NCBI RefSeq assembly: GCF_003050905.1
Contig: NZ_QAOT01000001.1
Strand: one strand, 5' to 3'
Length of the DNA stretch: 64,000 nt
Source: Cereibacter_A azotoformans
Lineage (GTDB): Bacteria; Pseudomonadota; Alphaproteobacteria; Rhodobacterales; Rhodobacteraceae
This document shows, piece by piece, positions 40,998 through 49,300 of the stretch. Both the position numbers and the translations under genes were made by a program. The first letter of the stretch is position 1. Each line of letters begins with the position of its first letter. The notes under the pieces were generated by a model. The model worked only from the letters and a program-made list of their open reading frames with translations, was not told where the DNA came from and did not search any database.

Positions 40998-41024
40998 AAA
41001 ACTCCGCATCTCCAGCGGAGTTTT
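40998..41024 (+). terminator. Terminator after tRNA-Ala
   Basis: AAAACTCCGC-ATCTCCA-GCGGAGTTTT is a 10-bp stem-loop 25 nt after the tRNA. The 3' arm ends in TTTT followed by GTCTGTTT, a typical intrinsic terminator. Confidence 0.85.
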
Positions 41025-41065
41025 GTCTGTTTCGGAAGACGAGGGCCGTAGCCTTGCCCGGATCC

Positions 41066-41305
41066 TCATCGATCACTTCCATGAACCCCGCCTTTCAATG
41101 CGCGGCCTGCCTCCAGCCACTCGGCCAGATGCTCGGCGCTTCGCTTTCGGATCATGCGGTGGAAGCGGTCGCGCAGCACCGCGGCTGCGGCGAGTTCCCG
41201 CACCTTCGTCTCGATCGTGATGACCATGCGCGCCTCGTCCTGCGCAACGTCATCGTCTTGGCAATGGTGGGGGCTGCCGGACAGCTGACCGGAAGTGCGC
41301 TGCAA
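41066..41305 (-). pseudogene. Possible ISL3-like transposase relic in a gene-poor region
   Basis: The interval 40973-41655 (683 bp) contains no convincing gene. One minus-strand frame encodes KVRELAAAAVLRDRFHRMIR and SAEHLAEWLEAGRALKG. This resembles the helical region before the last catalytic Glu of ISL3-family transposases, but the PWSNGxVEGxxNRLK motif is absent. The reading frame is broken on both sides. It may be decayed mobile DNA inserted next to the tRNA. The remaining sequence shows nothing recognisable. Confidence 0.3.
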
Positions 41306-41655
41306 AGCACCGGCCTGAGGCGTGACCGCCGCTCTCCGCGATCGGTTCGGGTGACGGAGCAGAACTTGGTGGTCCCAGGGCGCTGAAGCGCGGCGCGAGC
41401 GTGGATGTCGGTGGTCTGACGGTCAGGGTTCTCCATAGGCCTTGAGGCGCAGCATCGTAGCCTTTGATTGCTGGTCCACGGTCCTGCCTCAACGTGATCC
41501 CGGTGCCGTCGCCCAGCAGTTCGGTGGCCCGTCGGCGCGGCGATACGGAATCCCCTCAACCAGAGACATCTACGACGGCACAGAGCGGAGCAGTCCGGAA
41601 CCGGCTGGTCGAGGCCAGCCAGGCGCAGGAGGCTGGCGACTATCGCGCCCGGTTC

Positions 41656-42957
41656 TCATGTTTCCCGCAGGGCGCGGTTGAAATAGTCGGTGAAGGGCTT
41701 GAGCAGATACGCGATGGGAGAGCGTTCCGACGTCCGGATGAAAGCTTCGACGGGCATGCCGGGAAGAAGAGTGCGATCATCCAATTTCTCCATCTCGCCC
41801 GGCTCAAGCGCGATCTCTGCCCGATAGAAGGCGGTCTGCGTTCGGTTGTCGGTCAAGGCATCTGCCGAAAGGACCGATACATGTCCCGCGAGTTCGGGCG
41901 TAGTGCGGCTGGAAAAGGCCGAAAAGACGAGACGGACCGGCTGGCCTTCCCGCACTTCGTCGACATGGATCGGAGGAACCTGAGCGGCGATCACCAGCGG
42001 TCGGTCTTGGGGGATCAGGTAGAGAACAGGATCGGCGGGGCGAATGACGGCCCGTGGTGTCGTCACCTGCAAGCCGAGGACGATCCCCGAGACGGGAGCG
42101 CGCAGATCGAGCCTTTGGATCTGTTCGATCAGTGCGCCCCGCCGCTCTGCCAGTTCGAGTTCGCGGTAGCCGAAGTCGCGAAGCTGCGTGATGGCCTCCT
42201 CGCGGCGCGTGGAGCCGAGGCGCAGGATCTCGATGTCCAGTTCCGTGATGCGGCCCTCGGCGTTGGCGCGTGAAGCTGCGAGCTCGCCCAGTTCGCCTTG
42301 CAGTCGAGCCTGTTCGCGCTGCAGGCTGAGCACGCGGCTTGCCTGGGCAAGCCCCTTGGCGAGGAGTCCCTGCTGGTCTGTGAGCTCTTCCTCGATCAGG
42401 CGAAGCTGCGTGCCGAGCGCTGCCATCTGCGCGTCAACACCCGCGATCTGGCTGTTGATCTGGCCCTTGCGTTTGCCGAGCTGGTCGATCTGCTGCGCGA
42501 AACTCTCTCGCCGCGCAACGAACAGGCGTTGCTGGCCCTCGACCTGCTCGGCGACGGCGGTGCGTCCCTTGCCGGCCTCGAGAAGCTCGGGCCGGAAGGC
42601 GAGGGCTTCGGCGTCGTCGCGCTCGGCCTCGAGACGTGCCCGGCGGGCGAGCATCTCGAAGAGCTGCCCCTCGACGATCGCAAGTTCGGTGCGCAGGGAC
42701 GCGCCGTCGAAACGCAGCAGGATGTCGCCGGCGCGGACGCTCGCGCCTTCCGTGACCTCGATGCTCTCGACGACGCCGCCATCCGGGTGCTGGACGACCT
42801 GGCGGTTCTGAGCGACCTCGATCTGGCCCGATACGACGATGGCGCCGGCAATGGAGGAGAAGGCGCTCCAGGTGCCGAAGCCGCCGACGAGAACGCCGAG
42901 CGTGAGGTATCCGATCAGGAGCGGCCTGCGGCTTGACCAGGAGGGGGAGCGGCTCAT
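41656..42957 (-). CDS. HlyD-family type I secretion membrane fusion protein
   Basis: A 433-residue periplasmic adaptor. It has one transmembrane helix (about 14-34, PLLIGYLTLGVLVGGFGTWSAF). A lipoyl-like half (VVQHPDGGVVESIEVTEGAS VRAGDILL) is followed by a long coiled coil from about 90-260 rich in Glu, Arg, Gln and Leu. The second lipoyl half is DLRAPVSGIVLGLQV, and a beta-barrel end contains IHVDEVREGQPVRL and LLPGMPVEAFIRTSERSP, the HlyD signature. The ATG at 42957 overlaps the stop of the ATPase gene by 4 bp. A TolC partner and a substrate gene are not in the window. Confidence 0.92.
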   Translation of the reverse strand: MSRSPSWSSRRPLLIGYLTLGVLVGGFGTWSAFSSIAGAIVVSGQIEVAQNRQVVQHPDGGVVESIEVTEGASVRAGDILLRFDGASLRTELAIVEGQLFEMLARRARLEAERDDAEALAFRPELLEAGKGRTAVAEQVEGQQRLFVARRESFAQQIDQLGKRKGQINSQIAGVDAQMAALGTQLRLIEEELTDQQGLLAKGLAQASRVLSLQREQARLQGELGELAASRANAEGRITELDIEILRLGSTRREEAITQLRDFGYRELELAERRGALIEQIQRLDLRAPVSGIVLGLQVTTPRAVIRPADPVLYLIPQDRPLVIAAQVPPIHVDEVREGQPVRLVFSAFSSRTTPELAGHVSVLSADALTDNRTQTAFYRAEIALEPGEMEKLDDRTLLPGMPVEAFIRTSERSPIAYLLKPFTDYFNRALRET

Positions 42958-44690
42958 GACACGCCTCCGGGGCCGGCGTTTCGGACGATCTCGGTGTGGT
43001 TCTTGACCATTTCGCGCAGGACCGTGTCGCGCGGGCCGAAGGCCGCGCGCATGCCGTTTTCCATCACCATCAACAGATCGCATTCCTGAATGGCGGCGGG
43101 CCGGTGCGCCATGATGAAGACCGACCCTCCGGCCTGCTTCATCGCGCGGATCGCCGCGTTGAGGGCCAGTGACCCCTCATTGTCCAGATTCGAGTTGGGC
43201 TCGTCCAGAACGAGGAACACCGGATTTCCGAACATGGCCCGCGCCAGGCCGATTCGCTGGATCTGGCCGCCGGAGAGGCGGCCGCCCAGCGCCGACACAC
43301 GGGTGTCGTAGCCGGAAGGCAGGGCCACGATCATGTCATGGGCGGCGGCCTTGCGCGCGGCCGCGACCACCGCCTCGCCATCCGGTGCACCGCGGAGACG
43401 GGCAATGTTCTCTCCGATCGTGCCCTCGAAGAGCGTCACGCGTTGTGGGAGGTAGCCGATGTAGCCGCCCAGCACGTCGGGATCATACTGGTCCAGCGCC
43501 GCACCATCGAGGCGCATATGACCCGCCGCCGGGCGCCAGACGCCGATGAGCGCGCGCGCGAGCGTGGACTTCCCGGAGCCGGACGGGCCGATCACCCCGA
43601 GCGCCTGGCCTGGTTCGAGCCGGAATGTCACGCCGCGCAGGACGGGCGTCATCTCTCCCGGTGGAACGACGGTCAGGTTCTGGGCCTCGATCAGCGCTCG
43701 CGGCCGCGGGAGGGCGATGCGTGCCGGTTCGACCGGCTGACGCGACAACAGCTCTCCCAGCCGCTTCCACCCTTCGCTGGCGCGCTGCACGAGCGACCAT
43801 TGGCCGATGGCGCTTTCGATCGGGGCGAGGGCCCGACCCATCAGGATCGAGCCGGCGATCATCGCACCGGCGGTCAGCTCCTGTTGCAGGACGAGCCAGG
43901 CGCCCAGACCCAGCATCGCCGACTGCAGGAAGAGACGGAGCGTCTTGGTCAGCGTGCCGAAGGCGCCCGTGAGGTCGGACGCCGACATGTTCGACGCGAG
44001 GGCCACCGAACGCGCCTTCTGCCAGCGGTCGAAGCCGTTGCCGGCCATGCCCAGCGCCTGCACCACTTCGGATTCGGACTTCAGGTTCTCGGCGAAACGG
44101 TCCGCCTGCAACGAGACCATGTTGGCGCGCTGCATCGGCCCCTCGGAGAGGCGCTGGTTCAGCAGCGTCACCATCACGAGCACGGCGCCGCCACCGACGG
44201 CCAGCCATCCCATCCAGGGATGAAAGATGAAGATCGCGGCGATGAACAGGGGCGTCCAGGGGATGTCGAAGAGCGCGATCAGCACCGGCGACGCCCACAG
44301 GCGCTGCACCGCCTCGAGGTCGCGTTGGGCAGCCACGGCGGACGGATCGCCGGGGGCCAGCGAGAGCCTGCGGACCGATGCCTCGAACACCCGGCGATCC
44401 AGTTTCTCCTGAAAGCCCGCGCCCACGCGCGCCATCACGCGGGCGCGGGCATGGTCGAGGAAACCCATGGCCAGAAAGAGAAAGGTCACCAGGAGCGAGA
44501 GCGCGAGGAGCGTCTCTTCCGATCCCGAACCGAGCACCCGGTCATAGACCTGAAGCATGTAGAGCGGCCCGGTCAGCATCAGCAGGTTCACGAAGATGCT
44601 GAAGAGAAAAACCGCGGCCAGAGAGCCCATCGAGCTGTGTCGCGCGGCCCGCAACTCCGCCAGCCCCTTGCGAATGTCCATTCCGTTCAT
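42954..44690 (-). CDS. Type I secretion system permease/ATPase (PrtD-like)
   Basis: A 578-residue ABC transporter half-molecule for export of unfolded proteins, usually RTX proteases or lipases. The N-terminal membrane domain has about six helices (SLAAVFLFSIFVNLLMLTGPLYMLQVYDRVLGS is the PrtD signature). It has no peptidase C39 domain. The ATPase has Walker A GPSGSGKST (about 360-370), signature LSGGQIQRIGLARA and Walker B VFLVLDEPNSNLD. The start at 44690 has AGAGGG upstream; an earlier ATG at 44723 is in frame. It forms an operon with the HlyD adaptor, divergent from mlaA over a 208-bp gap. Confidence 0.93.
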   Translation of the reverse strand: MNGMDIRKGLAELRAARHSSMGSLAAVFLFSIFVNLLMLTGPLYMLQVYDRVLGSGSEETLLALSLLVTFLFLAMGFLDHARARVMARVGAGFQEKLDRRVFEASVRRLSLAPGDPSAVAAQRDLEAVQRLWASPVLIALFDIPWTPLFIAAIFIFHPWMGWLAVGGGAVLVMVTLLNQRLSEGPMQRANMVSLQADRFAENLKSESEVVQALGMAGNGFDRWQKARSVALASNMSASDLTGAFGTLTKTLRLFLQSAMLGLGAWLVLQQELTAGAMIAGSILMGRALAPIESAIGQWSLVQRASEGWKRLGELLSRQPVEPARIALPRPRALIEAQNLTVVPPGEMTPVLRGVTFRLEPGQALGVIGPSGSGKSTLARALIGVWRPAAGHMRLDGAALDQYDPDVLGGYIGYLPQRVTLFEGTIGENIARLRGAPDGEAVVAAARKAAAHDMIVALPSGYDTRVSALGGRLSGGQIQRIGLARAMFGNPVFLVLDEPNSNLDNEGSLALNAAIRAMKQAGGSVFIMAHRPAAIQECDLLMVMENGMRAAFGPRDTVLREMVKNHTEIVRNAGPGGVS

Positions 44691-44898
44691 CTGAACCCTC
44701 TCGGCCCTGCATCCATGTCGCACGGCCGACTTACGATTTCGTTATCCGCCGCAACAAAGTTGGGCGAGAATCCCCGAGCCCCGAGGTGGTCCTGCATTCG
44801 CGCGTTGCCTTGTCCCTGCAAGCTGCTTATGCCTTGACCCTTGTTCGTAATAGCGATTCCTCTTCGCACGGCATCTTTCGCAGACCGGGATCATCAGC

Positions 44899-45684
44899 GT
44901 GGAACATCGAACTGCCAATTTCCGTGGATGCCGAATCGCGGCTCACGGCGCCCTTCTAGCCGTTCTCGGCGCCTTCGTCTCTGCCTGCGCCACGGCGGGG
45001 CCCACGCAGGCGATAAATGACCCAGACGAGGCCCACAACCGCCAGATCCACGAGTTCAACAAGGATGTGGACCGGACGGTCCTGCGGCCGGCGTCGCGGA
45101 CCTATGCCGTCCTGCCCGATCCGGTGGAGCGCGGGATCGAGAACTTTGCCGAGAACCTCGATCTGCCGGGCGAGTCGCTCAACAGCCTTCTGCAGGGGCG
45201 GCCCGGGGCTGCGGTCGAGAATGCGGCGCGTTTCGTCGTCAACAGCACGATCGGGATCGGGGGTCTGTTCGACCCGGCCCGCTCGATGGGGCTGGAGGGG
45301 CGCGAAACCGGCTTTGGCGAGACGCTCTATACCTGGGGCGCCGACGAGGGGGTTTATGGCGAGGTGCCGTTCCTCGGGCCGCGGACCGAGCGCGATCTGG
45401 TGGGCGATGTCGTGGACATTGCGCTGAACCCGGTGCGGCTGATCGTGCCGCCCGGCGTGCGGACGGCGGGACGGGCGGCCGAGGCGGGCTCAATACTTGG
45501 TGATCGGGCGCAGTATTCCGAAACGATCGACTCTGTCCTATATGAAAGCGCGGACAGCTATTCGCAGGCCCGTCTGCTCTACCTGCAGAACCGGCGCTTC
45601 GAACTTGGTCAGACCGGCGGGACCGATGACGTCTTCATCGATCCCTACGCCGCCGATCCCTATGAGGAATACGATGCCCAATGA
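44899..45684 (+). CDS. mlaA: MlaA (VacJ) family outer-membrane lipoprotein
   Basis: Takes misplaced phospholipids from the outer leaflet of the outer membrane and hands them to MlaC. It has 261 residues from a GTG at 44899. The signal peptide ends in AVLGAFVSAC with Cys30. INDPDEAHNRQIHEFNKDVD, GIENFAENLDLPGESLNSLL, RFVVNSTIGIGGLFDPA and GETLYTWGADEGVYGEVPFLGPRT are the conserved MlaA blocks. It overlaps mlaC by 11 bp. The C-terminus is acidic. Confidence 0.92.
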   Translation: MEHRTANFRGCRIAAHGALLAVLGAFVSACATAGPTQAINDPDEAHNRQIHEFNKDVDRTVLRPASRTYAVLPDPVERGIENFAENLDLPGESLNSLLQGRPGAAVENAARFVVNSTIGIGGLFDPARSMGLEGRETGFGETLYTWGADEGVYGEVPFLGPRTERDLVGDVVDIALNPVRLIVPPGVRTAGRAAEAGSILGDRAQYSETIDSVLYESADSYSQARLLYLQNRRFELGQTGGTDDVFIDPYAADPYEEYDAQ

Positions 45685-46297
45685 CCTTTTCTTCGACGCA
45701 CGGCCCAGCCGCCGGACCATGACGCTGGGCCTTGCCGCGGGCATCGCCGCCACCGTCCTGCCGTGGCGTGCGCTGGCGCTCGACACCGGAAGCGCGCGTG
45801 CGCTTGTGGTCGAGGCCGTGGCTCAGGTGAACCAGACCATCAACTCCGGCAAGTCCGAGCAGCAGATGTATGTCGAGTTCGAGCGCCTCTTCTCGCGCTA
45901 TGCCGACGTGCCGGCCATCGCGCGCACCGCCCTGGGGGTCGCTGCCCGCGGCGCGAGCCAGTCCGAGCTTTCCGCCTTCACCCAGGCCTATCAGGGCTAC
46001 ATCGCGCGCAAGTATGGCAAGCGATTCCGCGAGTTCGTCGGCAGCGAGATCAAGGTGATCGACGCCCGCCCGATGAAGAGCGCGGTCGAGGTGATCTCGA
46101 CGGCCTACCTGCGCAACGAGAATCCGTTCGAGGTGCGCTGGCATGTGTCGGATCGCTCGGGCCGGCCGGCGTTCTTCAACATCATCATCGAGGGCGTCAA
46201 CATGCTTGCCTCCGAGCGGGCCGAGATCGGGGCGCTGCTCGACCGGAACCGCGGCTCGATCCCGGCCCTGGCCGAGCAGCTGCGCCGTTCAAGCTGA
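45674..46297 (+). CDS. mlaC: MlaC/Ttg2D-type periplasmic phospholipid-binding protein
   Basis: A 207-residue exported carrier that shuttles phospholipid between MlaA and the inner-membrane MlaFED complex. The N-terminus has a twin-arginine-like stretch (ARPSRRTMTLGLAAGIAATVLP), so export may be Tat-type. The mature part shows EQQMYVEFERLFSRYADVPAIARTALG, YQGYIARKYGKRFREFVG and SGRPAFFNIIIEGVNMLASE RAEIGALL, typical of MlaC. It starts within mlaA. MlaFED genes are not nearby. Confidence 0.88.
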   Translation: MPNDLFFDARPSRRTMTLGLAAGIAATVLPWRALALDTGSARALVVEAVAQVNQTINSGKSEQQMYVEFERLFSRYADVPAIARTALGVAARGASQSELSAFTQAYQGYIARKYGKRFREFVGSEIKVIDARPMKSAVEVISTAYLRNENPFEVRWHVSDRSGRPAFFNIIIEGVNMLASERAEIGALLDRNRGSIPALAEQLRRSS

Positions 46298-46320
46298 GAG
46301 ACGCCGCCGGAGCGACCTGA

Positions 46321-46343
46321 AACGCCGCCCTTGGGGCGGCGTT
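46321..46343. terminator. Terminator between mlaC and the PBP1A gene
   Basis: AACGCCGCCC-TTG-GGGCGGCGTT is a perfect 10-bp stem, followed on the plus strand by CTGCTTTCGG. It lies between convergent mlaC (stop 46297) and the PBP gene (stop 46406) and can serve both. Confidence 0.75.
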
Positions 46344-46405
46344 CTGCTTTCGGAGCTTTCGCGGGGCCTCCCCGCGAACCGGCGGCCCCGCATCCGGCGG
46401 ACGGG

Positions 46406-48673
46406 TCAGTTCCGGCCGCCGCCGAAGATCCCGAGCACGTCCCGCACGATCTGTTCGCCGGCGCTCGGCTGACGGGGTGCAGCCTGCCAGTCGCCCGTGT
46501 CCCGCGGCCGGGCGGCCTGCCAGTCGCCCGTATCCTGCGGCACGGGTTCTGTGCGGACCTCGGCCGTGGACTGGGGCGGCAGCCGGGGCTCGGGCACGAT
46601 CTTGCGCAACGGGGCAGGGGGCACGCCCTCGTGCACCCGGACCATCACCTCGCGCCAGATCTCGGCCGGCAGTCCCCCGCCGGTCACGCCCTTGAGCGGT
46701 GTGTTGTCGTCATAGCCCATCCAGACGCCGGCCACATAGTCGGCGGTGAAGCCGACGAACCATGCGTCGCGCGCAGCCTGGGTCGTGCCCGTCTTGCCCG
46801 CGGCCTCGCGGTCGGGCAGGCGGGCGCGGGTGCCCGTGCCGCTGTTGATGACCTCGGTCATCATGTAGGTCAGAAGCTGCGCCGCCTGTTCGGAGATCAC
46901 CCGCTCGCCGATGCCGCCTTCCTGCCCGATGAGCGGCGTCTCCTCGCCCTGAAGCCGCAGTTCCACGAGTCCATAGGGCTTGACGGCCGAGCCGCCGTTC
47001 AGGATGCCGGCATAGGCGCCCGTCATCTCGATGAGCGTGGCCTCCGAGACCCCGAGCGCGAGGGCGGGGCCGGCGGCAAGGTTGCTCTGGATGCCGAACT
47101 CCGAGGCGACCTGACGGACCTTGTCGCGGCCCACGGCCTCGGTGATCCGCACCGCCGGAATGTTCAGCGACTGTTTCAGGGCCGCGGTCAGCGTCACGAT
47201 CCCGCGGAACTTCCGGTCGTAGTTCGCGGGCGTCCAGGGGCCGGAGCCCTTCACCATGACGGTGAGCGGGCTGTCGTCCACGAAATCCGCCGGGCTGTAG
47301 CCGAGATCCATCGCCGCCGCATAGATGAAGGGCTTGAAGGCCGAGCCGGTCTGGCGGAGCGCCTGCGTCGCCCGGTTGAACGAGCCCGCGGCCTCGAGCT
47401 TCCGGCCTCCGACCATCGCGCGCACCGCGCCGTCGGCCGACATCACGACAACGGCCGCCTGCGCCTTGGAGCCTTCGCTCACCTTGGACTTGAAGACATC
47501 GGCGAGCGCACCTTCGGCGGCTTTCTGCAGCCGCTGGTCGAGGGTGGTGCGGATGATCACGTCCTCGGTCGTGTCGCGCGTGAGGAAAGCGGGGCCCGAT
47601 TCCATCACCCAATCGGCAAAGAAGCCGCCGGACCGGCTCTGGGCCGCCTCGGAGAGCTGGGCCGGATTGCGCCGCGCCTGCTCGGCCTCGGCGCGCGTCA
47701 GGTAGCCCTGCTCTTCCATGAGACCGATGATGACATTCGCCCGGTCGCGCGCCCGCTGAAGGTTCGCCGTCGGAGCGTAGTAGGACGGCGCCTTGAGCAG
47801 GCCCGCCAGCATTGCCGCCTCGGCCGCGTTCACCTGGCTTGCGGACTTGCCGAAGTAACGCTGCGCCGCCGCCTCGAAGCCGCGTGCGCCAGCCCCCAGA
47901 TAGGCGCGGTTGAAGTAGATCGTCAGGATCTCGGCCTTGGTGTACTTGGCCTCCATCGCGAGGGAGAAGGGCACTTCCTTCACCTTCCGCCAGATGCCGC
48001 CCCGGCGGCAGTCCGCCTCATAGTCGGCCTCGCTCTTCCACTGTTGCGGATCGTACTGCACCCCGAGACAGAGCAGCTTGGCCACCTGCTGGGTGATCGT
48101 CGAGCCGCCGTTGCCCTCAAGCGGGCCGCGCCCCTCGGCCAGGTTGATCCTGACCGCCGAGGCGATGCCGCGGGGGCTGATGCCGAAATGCCGGTAGAAG
48201 CGGCGGTCCTCGGTCGCCACCACGGCCTCGCGCAGATGTTCCGAGACCTTGTCGGAGGTGACGAGGCCGCCGTAGGTCTCGCCGCGCCAGGCGAAGACCT
48301 TGCCCTCGCGGTCGAGCATGGTGACCGAGCCGCGGGCACGGCCGTCCACGAGCTGCGTCACCTCGGGAAGCTGCGAGTAGAAGTAATAGGCCGAGAGCCC
48401 CAGAACGAGGCCCACCACCGCGGCGATGCGCCAGCCCACGCCCCACAGGATGCGCCAGAAGAACATCACGATCCCCCAGATCAGCCCGAGCACCCAAGCT
48501 ACTGCCGCCGAGAGCGGATCGCGCTTGCGGGGCCGCCGCCGAGGCGTTGACTTGGGCGGAGGCTTCGCGCCCCGCCCGCCGCCGCCGCCCTTCGATGTCG
48601 TCTTCTTCGCGGCCGGCGCGCCGTAGCGCCTGTCCGCGACCAGCGGCGGACGCCGCCCGTTCGACCCGCTCAT
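46406..48673 (-). CDS. Class A penicillin-binding protein (PBP1A-like), bifunctional transglycosylase/transpeptidase
   Basis: A 755-residue inner-membrane murein synthase. The basic, Gly/Pro-rich cytoplasmic N-terminus (about 1-55) is followed by hydrophobic spans (about 58-100). The GT51 domain has EDRRFYRHFGISPRG with the catalytic Glu, GGSTITQQVAKL and KEVPFSLAMEAKYTKAEILTIYFN. The transpeptidase domain has TGSAFKPFIYA (SxxK), SLN (SxN) and AGKTGTTQAARDAW (KTG). A Pro-rich tail contains the octapeptide DTGDWQAA twice. The ATG at 48673 is chosen because the upstream in-frame extension has no homology. Confidence 0.94.
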   Translation of the reverse strand: MSGSNGRRPPLVADRRYGAPAAKKTTSKGGGGGRGAKPPPKSTPRRRPRKRDPLSAAVAWVLGLIWGIVMFFWRILWGVGWRIAAVVGLVLGLSAYYFYSQLPEVTQLVDGRARGSVTMLDREGKVFAWRGETYGGLVTSDKVSEHLREAVVATEDRRFYRHFGISPRGIASAVRINLAEGRGPLEGNGGSTITQQVAKLLCLGVQYDPQQWKSEADYEADCRRGGIWRKVKEVPFSLAMEAKYTKAEILTIYFNRAYLGAGARGFEAAAQRYFGKSASQVNAAEAAMLAGLLKAPSYYAPTANLQRARDRANVIIGLMEEQGYLTRAEAEQARRNPAQLSEAAQSRSGGFFADWVMESGPAFLTRDTTEDVIIRTTLDQRLQKAAEGALADVFKSKVSEGSKAQAAVVVMSADGAVRAMVGGRKLEAAGSFNRATQALRQTGSAFKPFIYAAAMDLGYSPADFVDDSPLTVMVKGSGPWTPANYDRKFRGIVTLTAALKQSLNIPAVRITEAVGRDKVRQVASEFGIQSNLAAGPALALGVSEATLIEMTGAYAGILNGGSAVKPYGLVELRLQGEETPLIGQEGGIGERVISEQAAQLLTYMMTEVINSGTGTRARLPDREAAGKTGTTQAARDAWFVGFTADYVAGVWMGYDDNTPLKGVTGGGLPAEIWREVMVRVHEGVPPAPLRKIVPEPRLPPQSTAEVRTEPVPQDTGDWQAARPRDTGDWQAAPRQPSAGEQIVRDVLGIFGGGRN

Positions 48674-48773
48674 GCCTCGTTGCCCGCCTTCTGGCTCTTG
48701 TGGACCTTCGTGCGACTCTACCCGCAGGGGCCGCGAATGTGGAGGTGAAGTGGCTTTGAATCCTCTCCGCATG

Positions 48774-48824
48774 TTGCATTAAAAATGGGCTATCCCGCGG
48801 GTAAGTGCAAAAAATGTGCAACTT
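48774..48824. promoter_or_regulatory. AT-rich element in the glnK-amtB upstream region
   Basis: The 261-bp gap 48674-48934 holds TTGCATTAAAAATG (48774-48787) and an imperfect dyad AAGTGCAAAAAATGTGCAACTT split as AAGTGCA (48803-48809) and TGCAACTT (48817-48824). The dyad with GTGCA halves could be an NtrC-type activator site, since glnK-amtB operons are normally nitrogen-regulated. I see no clear sigma-54 -24/-12 element, so this is tentative. Confidence 0.3.
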
Positions 48825-48934
48825 CCGCGTCCCGGCCCTCTCCGTCTGGCGCCGTTTTGTTGTGCAGGACCCCACCAGCGAGCCTCTTGGCCTCGTGGGG
48901 TCCGCAGCGGCCCGGTGCAGAACAGGGGATCGTC

Positions 48935-49273
48935 GTGAAACTGATCATTGCAGCAATCAAGCCGTTCAAGCTGGAGGAGGTGCGCGAGGCGCTCACCACC
49001 ATCGGCGTGCGCGGCATGATGGTGACCGAGATCAAGGGCTTCGGCTCGCAGTCCGGTCACACGGAAATCTATCGCGGCGCCGAATATGCCGTGAATTTCG
49101 TGCCGAAGGTCCGCCTCGAGATCGTCGTGGCCGACAGCCTTGCCGACTCGGTTGTCGAGACCATCCGCACCACCGCCAAGACCGACAAGATCGGCGACGG
49201 CAAGATCTTCGTGCTCGATGTCGAACAGGCGGTCCGCGTCCGCACGGGCGAAATCAACGACGACGCGCTGTAA
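48935..49273 (+). CDS. glnK: PII nitrogen regulatory protein GlnK
   Basis: A 112-residue PII signal protein that senses ATP/ADP and 2-oxoglutarate. It starts with GTG at 48935 (AGGGGAT upstream). The T-loop TEIYRGAEYAVNFVPK carries the uridylylation site Tyr51. The B-loop GDGKIFVLDVEQAVRVRTGE and the N-terminal MKLIIAAIKPFKLEEVREAL are canonical. Because amtB follows within 28 bp, it is GlnK rather than the glnA-linked GlnB. It would block the AmtB channel under nitrogen sufficiency. Confidence 0.95.
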   Translation: MKLIIAAIKPFKLEEVREALTTIGVRGMMVTEIKGFGSQSGHTEIYRGAEYAVNFVPKVRLEIVVADSLADSVVETIRTTAKTDKIGDGKIFVLDVEQAVRVRTGEINDDAL

Positions 49274-49300
49274 CGCGGGCCGGCAGAGGGATAGGGTAAA

